NCBI GenBank assembly: GCA_000469685.2
Contig: LS997565.1
Location: 10,484,505-10,548,504, forward strand
Source of the DNA: Haemonchus contortus
Lineage: Eukaryota; Nematoda; Chromadorea; Rhabditida; Trichostrongylidae
DNA length: 64,000 bases
Reading direction: 5' to 3'
Made by a program: the position numbers and the translations under genes. Shown in pieces: positions 59,886 to 64,000 of the stretch (the first letter of the stretch is position 1; each line of letters opens with the position of its first letter). A model generated the notes under the pieces. It worked only from the letters and a program-made list of their open reading frames with translations. It was not told where the DNA came from and did no database searches.

Positions 59886-61441
59886 CTGCAGAAGTTTATG
59901 TATGACATTGGGATAGAATTCTGCGCTCCAGATTTGATGCAGGAAATTCACGGTTTAGCCTTCATACCGCCCAATGTGGAGTGGGTGAGGTTGATGGGCA
60001 TAGACACTCATGGCCCCCTCTCCAGACAGAATGTCGCCGTGACAACCCATATGTCCACTTCTGAGGAGCCGAAACTATGCACCTAAAAAGACGATTTACG
60101 ACCAGGACCCAATCCTATCGTTAGTAGCGTCTTTAAAGATCGAGAAAGATGGTGAATCATCGGTTTTTGCTGTGGTTTACACATCGTTTCACCATTTGCT
60201 ATGCTCTCTTCTTCACTAACCTGATCGCACGCTACCGTCGGTGATGGTCAAGAGTTCAAGGACGGAAAGAAAAATGAGTGCCAATTTTAGCATCATCAAA
60301 TCTGAAATTGCTAATATGAACTGTTATCAACTCATTACTCAAGAAGGTCGGTATCACTGTGAGCAAGGACAGCGCTGCTGCGCAGTGATCTATGGATTAT
60401 CTGAGAAGTCCTGATTGTACACTTTCGAAAACTTGTCTGTAGAGAAATGTGACGAGGATTGGCGTCAAAAAAACTTTCTATTCGGAAAGAGGCACATTGA
60501 AGTTCGATGTTCCTAGGATTTCACTATACCAAATCCACGTTTCTGTCAGAAGTGACAACAATAAGGTAAGGAGGAAGTAAAGTAATGAAACTTGGCGAAA
60601 AAGCGTTTCTTCAAAGTAATCCAAACAGTAAAAATTTCTGAAGATCTTCAGCAACAAAGGTGTCGATAGCAATTGTGAAAATGGAAGACGTCAAAAAATG
60701 CCGTCGTTTATGCACCATCAACTAATATGAATTCGCGGTGAGACCCTCTTCCTTTGTACGTCAACCTACTTCTTCAAGTGGGTAGTGGAAGATCAGGCTG
60801 GAAGTGAAAAAATGAGCTCATGGTTATCTTTCCCCTTACAGACCCCTTGACTCCAATGCGAGTGGTAGATGAAAATGTGATTCACCTCAGAGGGTCTAGA
60901 AGCCGTTATTTACTTTACCTTTCCATCCTTTTGTTAGGTGGCTATTTTCGTCATATCCTGAATGAGTCAGTAGCATGTAGTAACGCCTATTTAGCTCTAT
61001 CCAATGATAGTTATCACCCAATGATGGGATATCAGAAAGCCTCTATTAAGCAAACATCACTGATACCCCGCATCCCGATTATCCTTTGATCTCTAAAACC
61101 AGTTCAGCAATGCTATAAATATGCGATGGAACGGCTCTACACTGGATGTCATCATCATTCGCCAAATGTCATCATGATCATCATTATCCTAAACATTACA
61201 TCATGCTTATCATTACTACTTGCACGACAAATCAGGGTATTGCGGAGGCTGTTTACAAAAATCGGAACAAAACAACCAATTTCACGGTGGGAACCCATGA
61301 GGTAAGGTGAAAGATGAGGAAAAATCATAAAAATGGATTGAGAGTATTGCAAACGCAGGAAGATCCTACTGATACAAGATTTTATGAGTATTCACTACAC
61401 TTTTATACAAGCTTCCGGTATAGGAACTGCTGAAAACTGCT
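59886..61441. other. probable 5' part of the EGF-like gene, unresolved
   Basis: A likely upstream exon lies near 59974-60069 (-): two minus-strand frames are open after a CTCCTCAG acceptor, and the correct one could not be fixed. Further up only short frames were seen (60478-60672 (-), 60820-61089 (+), 61155-61352 (-)). Confidence 0.3.
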
Positions 61442-61765
61442 TCAGACGCGAGTGTAGCATCTATCGGGTTCGATGAGCCACAAACCAAAAATTGTTTTTT
61501 TTTTGTAAGTTTCTGAACCCCGAGATGTGAGTGAGCTATGCTTCGAAGGAATGTGTAGATCGATGAAGTTGATCAGAAATCTTGAGAATTCTTTTTTGCC
61601 TTCAAATTTACCAAAACCATTGTGATAGATGATATTTGCTTTTGGTGGATGTTTTTCAAAAAGCAAAGGTAGCTCGGCAAGTTTTTGTCTACCCTCGAGT
61701 ATCTGATTTATAGCGGTTCTTCCTACACTGGATTCTCTAGCCGGCCATTCGTTATAAGCTTTCAA
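61442..61765 (-). CDS. unrecognised 107-codon open frame
   Basis: Open frame with coding-like composition, containing NEWPARESSVGRTAINQIL and FEKHPPKANIIYHNGFGKF. It begins with TTG, so it is probably an exon or the remains of a mobile element, not a whole gene. No signal peptide or membrane helix. Not matched to any family. A poly(A)-like run of nine or ten A in the sense strand may mark decay. Confidence 0.25.
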   Translation of the reverse strand: MKAYNEWPARESSVGRTAINQILEGRQKLAELPLLFEKHPPKANIIYHNGFGKFEGKKEFSRFLINFIDLHIPSKHSSLTSRGSETYKKKTIFGLWLIEPDRCYTRV

Positions 61766-62401
61766 AGATTAGACTAGACTCTATCAAAGGATTTGAAGAG
61801 TTCGAGAAATATTTTTGAGTTTTCCAAAAAATCGCTGCAAAATTTAGCAGGTTTTCGAAAGATTGATTCAGCCTGGCTCAAGATATCTTGCAAAATCCTC
61901 TGAAACTAGCTTTTAGATTTGGACAAAGGCAGAATTTCGGAGAAAATTTACGAGTTCATTAGGAATCGAGCTCTACAATCTCGTTCCTTTCATGCTAAAA
62001 TTCGGAAATAAAGTCGTAAAGGTTTCTTATGAAAAGTAGCGAAGAGAATCGATACAGCACGTAGATTGGTGACTCGTCCATTATCAATTCATCTTGGTCT
62101 TCTGACAGGTGATAACAGTATTTATTCTGTGATTTAAGAATTGATTTCCTTCCGAATTCAAGGCCCTTTTTGCAAAATTCCTACAGAACCCTAAGGTCCG
62201 AAACGTAGAGATCGGTCTGTTTCGATCAAAATAGTAAAGAACACATGGAACTTTGCATACCGACATGATAGTGCCAAAGGTGATTGATAAGCAGCCATCA
62301 GGCAGGTGATTCCCCAGAAACAGCTGGCTAACGGCAACATATTTTTAAAAAAAAGCATCGAAAACACCTAAAATGATCGGGTTCTTCAACAGGTCCTACA
62401 G
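61766..62401. other. stretch without a supported gene
   Basis: A frame at 62084-62266 (-) follows the same strand as the one at 61442 and might belong to it, but no splice link was found. Confidence 0.3.
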
Positions 62402-62675
62402 GCGTAGATCAATCCCATCTGAAAGATACACCCTGCATTCGACTTCCATTCAGAATCGTAGTGACGTATGAGTGGGCCTATCTGTATAATGAGTTGGTGT
62501 GGCCGGCTGTTGTGCGATTCAGTGCTTTTATCCTCACAGACGAGTCTGTTACCGATTAACCGACCCAGAGGGATCTATGGCTTGGTTGGTCTAGGCGGAT
62601 ATCGATCCGGGATTCGAGCCCCTGACCGTGCGTGTGAGATAGCGCGCCACTTGCCATTACACCACGTGACCACCG
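62402..62675 (-). repeat. tRNA-derived SINE, full-length copy
   Basis: Reverse copy with head TAATGGCAAGTGGCGCGC, B-box-like GGCTCGAATCCC, body GGTTAATCGGTAACAGACTC and tail GATTCTGAATGG. Close to the copy at 57044-57322. Confidence 0.75.
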
Positions 62676-63179
62676 AACATGATGTAAAGGACATTTTTTA
62701 TTATGTAGGTGGGGATTGCGTTGCGCGCGCCGCGTGTTTTGATGGATGTGTCGCATGCGCGCTTTTTGCTCAAGTGGTACAGATGTGGAAGTGGAAGCCT
62801 AGAGGATTCATCACAAGAAAATAGGCTGCTAAGAGATCGGAAAACACTGGATGATGAATTCTTTCCACTCTTGCCAATCCTGCGCAACAACTGCTGTCCC
62901 GGCCCTGGAGAGCTTCATGACTTCGATGTTCTTCTCCACGTGATCGGGCTCTTCCTCATTTGGCTCCATGAATGAATGTTCAATACTTGGCTGTTTCTAG
63001 AGTCCCTGCTGCGGCATACATAAGACATGACTGGCAATGAAAGTTGCCGTGCCACAATCATGCAGAGGCTATTCATACCCGAGCAGCGCAGATTAGGACG
63101 AAATTATTGGACGTGCAACGTATCTATAGCACCTCTGATGGGAAGCATCCATCTTTTTGATTAAACTAGCCATACTTTT

Positions 63180-63703
63180 TCATGTTTCGCTTGCGTAGAG
63201 TGCCGTGGGAATAGAATTACGTCTTGATGCTTCTGTACATAGACGACATTGACCATACTGGTTAGAGTCTTTTGAAGTAGCTGAAGCTGTTGCAATCAGA
63301 CTACGAACATCCGTTTCGATATCACCATTATGAGTGATCACACTTTCGAAGTAGCTGAATTTGTCGAAATTTCTAATATTGTATTCTCCACAATGATGTT
63401 CACCTGCACACGAGCCTGACCGGTTCTTAAAGCTGTCGACTTACTGGCGCTGTTGCATAGCCTGATCGTGCTCATTTCTTTGTTGAGAGTGTCAGTGAGC
63501 TCTAGTCATTCTCCTATTCCACCAGTAATAAGTACATTGACATCCGCAAAATTTGCTTCTGTAAGCCTTCCATTATAAAATGAGCGTACATCCACTGTTG
63601 TCTGTTGCATTGTTTTCCTCATGACAAAATCTACGCGGGTAGAGACTTTTTCGAACAGGGTCGGCGATAGAATGCATCCCTGCCGCACCCCGTAATAATT
63701 TAG
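63180..63703 (-). pseudogene. LINE reverse transcriptase fragment
   Basis: Three reading-frame blocks in order match the central-to-thumb part of a LINE reverse transcriptase: VRQGCILSPTLF with NFADVNVLI (the catalytic FADD reads FADV), then FSYFESVITHNGDIETDVRS, then SRRNSIPTALYASET. In intact elements these read as VRQGCxLSP, FADD, FxYLGSxI and LYASET. Frame changes between blocks, the lost second Asp and a stop after YASET show that it is dead. It continues toward the window edge. Confidence 0.78.
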
Positions 63704-64000
63704 AAGAATGATGTATCACTTCATCCGTTCTCACACAGTGAGATCAGCTGAGACACGGATTCCTAAATAAGCGAGCAGGTCTTGGTATGTCGTACGTTCT
63801 GAGGATTTCTCATAGTGATTTACGGTGTACCTTTCTTAACTAAACGCCTTTCTGAAAACCAGGAGGTTGATGAGGAATGGATGCTTAAACTCGTACTGAC
63901 ACTACCATACTGTCGCTTGCCCTTAATGATTCTGCTGGAACTCAATCCAGAGGCTCTCCTGCTTTAAAGGTACTGAACTGCTGCAGACTTTTCCTCTGTC
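63704..64000. other. window edge, probably upstream LINE sequence
   Basis: Likely part of the same decayed LINE, but no motif was readable. Confidence 0.3.

Overview
The window looks like nuclear DNA of a nematode, most likely a strongylid (clade V) relative of hookworms or Haemonchus. The genes are cut into many short exons. Introns mostly end in a T-rich stretch plus CAG or TAG, and two use GC instead of GT as donor. The gene families (two-domain saposin-like proteins, MFSD8-like transporter, CKB-type choline kinase, nematode UGT, tetraspanin) and the repeats (tRNA-derived SINE, LINE tails with a WIPRD motif, a Penelope-like element) fit this. No bacterial, viral or CRISPR features were seen. 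The species cannot be named from the sequence alone.

Layout from left to right. 1-5 kb: gene-free except for tRNA-derived SINE copies. 5.0-7.5 kb (+) and 8.5-10.9 kb (+): two tandem saposin-like genes of 236 and 232 residues, each with a signal peptide and two six-cysteine saposin-B domains. 11.6-16.6 kb (-): a complete 12-exon MFSD8/CLN7-like transporter of 495 residues. 17-35 kb: a long gene-poor stretch with decayed transposons, including a possible mariner remnant, SINEs, MITEs and a LINE 3' end. 35.6-38.6 kb (+): a choline kinase lacking only a certain first exon. 40.1-44.8 kb (+): a UDP-glycosyltransferase of 553 residues in 11 exons. 45.9-48.2 kb (-): a six-exon tetraspanin of 254 residues. 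49.5-53.7 kb (-): a type I membrane protein with a PPSY-bearing cytoplasmic tail whose 5' part is unresolved. 57.3-58.6 kb: a Penelope-like element with a GIY-YIG endonuclease between two 394-bp inverted arms. 59.0-59.9 kb (-): four exons of a secreted EGF-like protein. The right edge holds a decayed LINE reverse transcriptase.

The genes do not form a pathway. Saposin-like proteins, a lysosomal-type transporter, a tetraspanin and a UGT are common in gut or secretory cells, but no shared regulation can be read here. Splice phases were checked by hand for every exon junction. The saposin, transporter, UGT and tetraspanin models are phase-consistent from start to stop. Choline kinase has one doubtful acceptor, and the PPSY protein has one unresolved junction near its 5' end.

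The points most worth a second look are the inverted-arm Penelope element with hammerhead-ribozyme-like motifs, a UGT that lacks the usual catalytic His and the D-Q donor-binding pair, and the unrecognised PPSY membrane protein.
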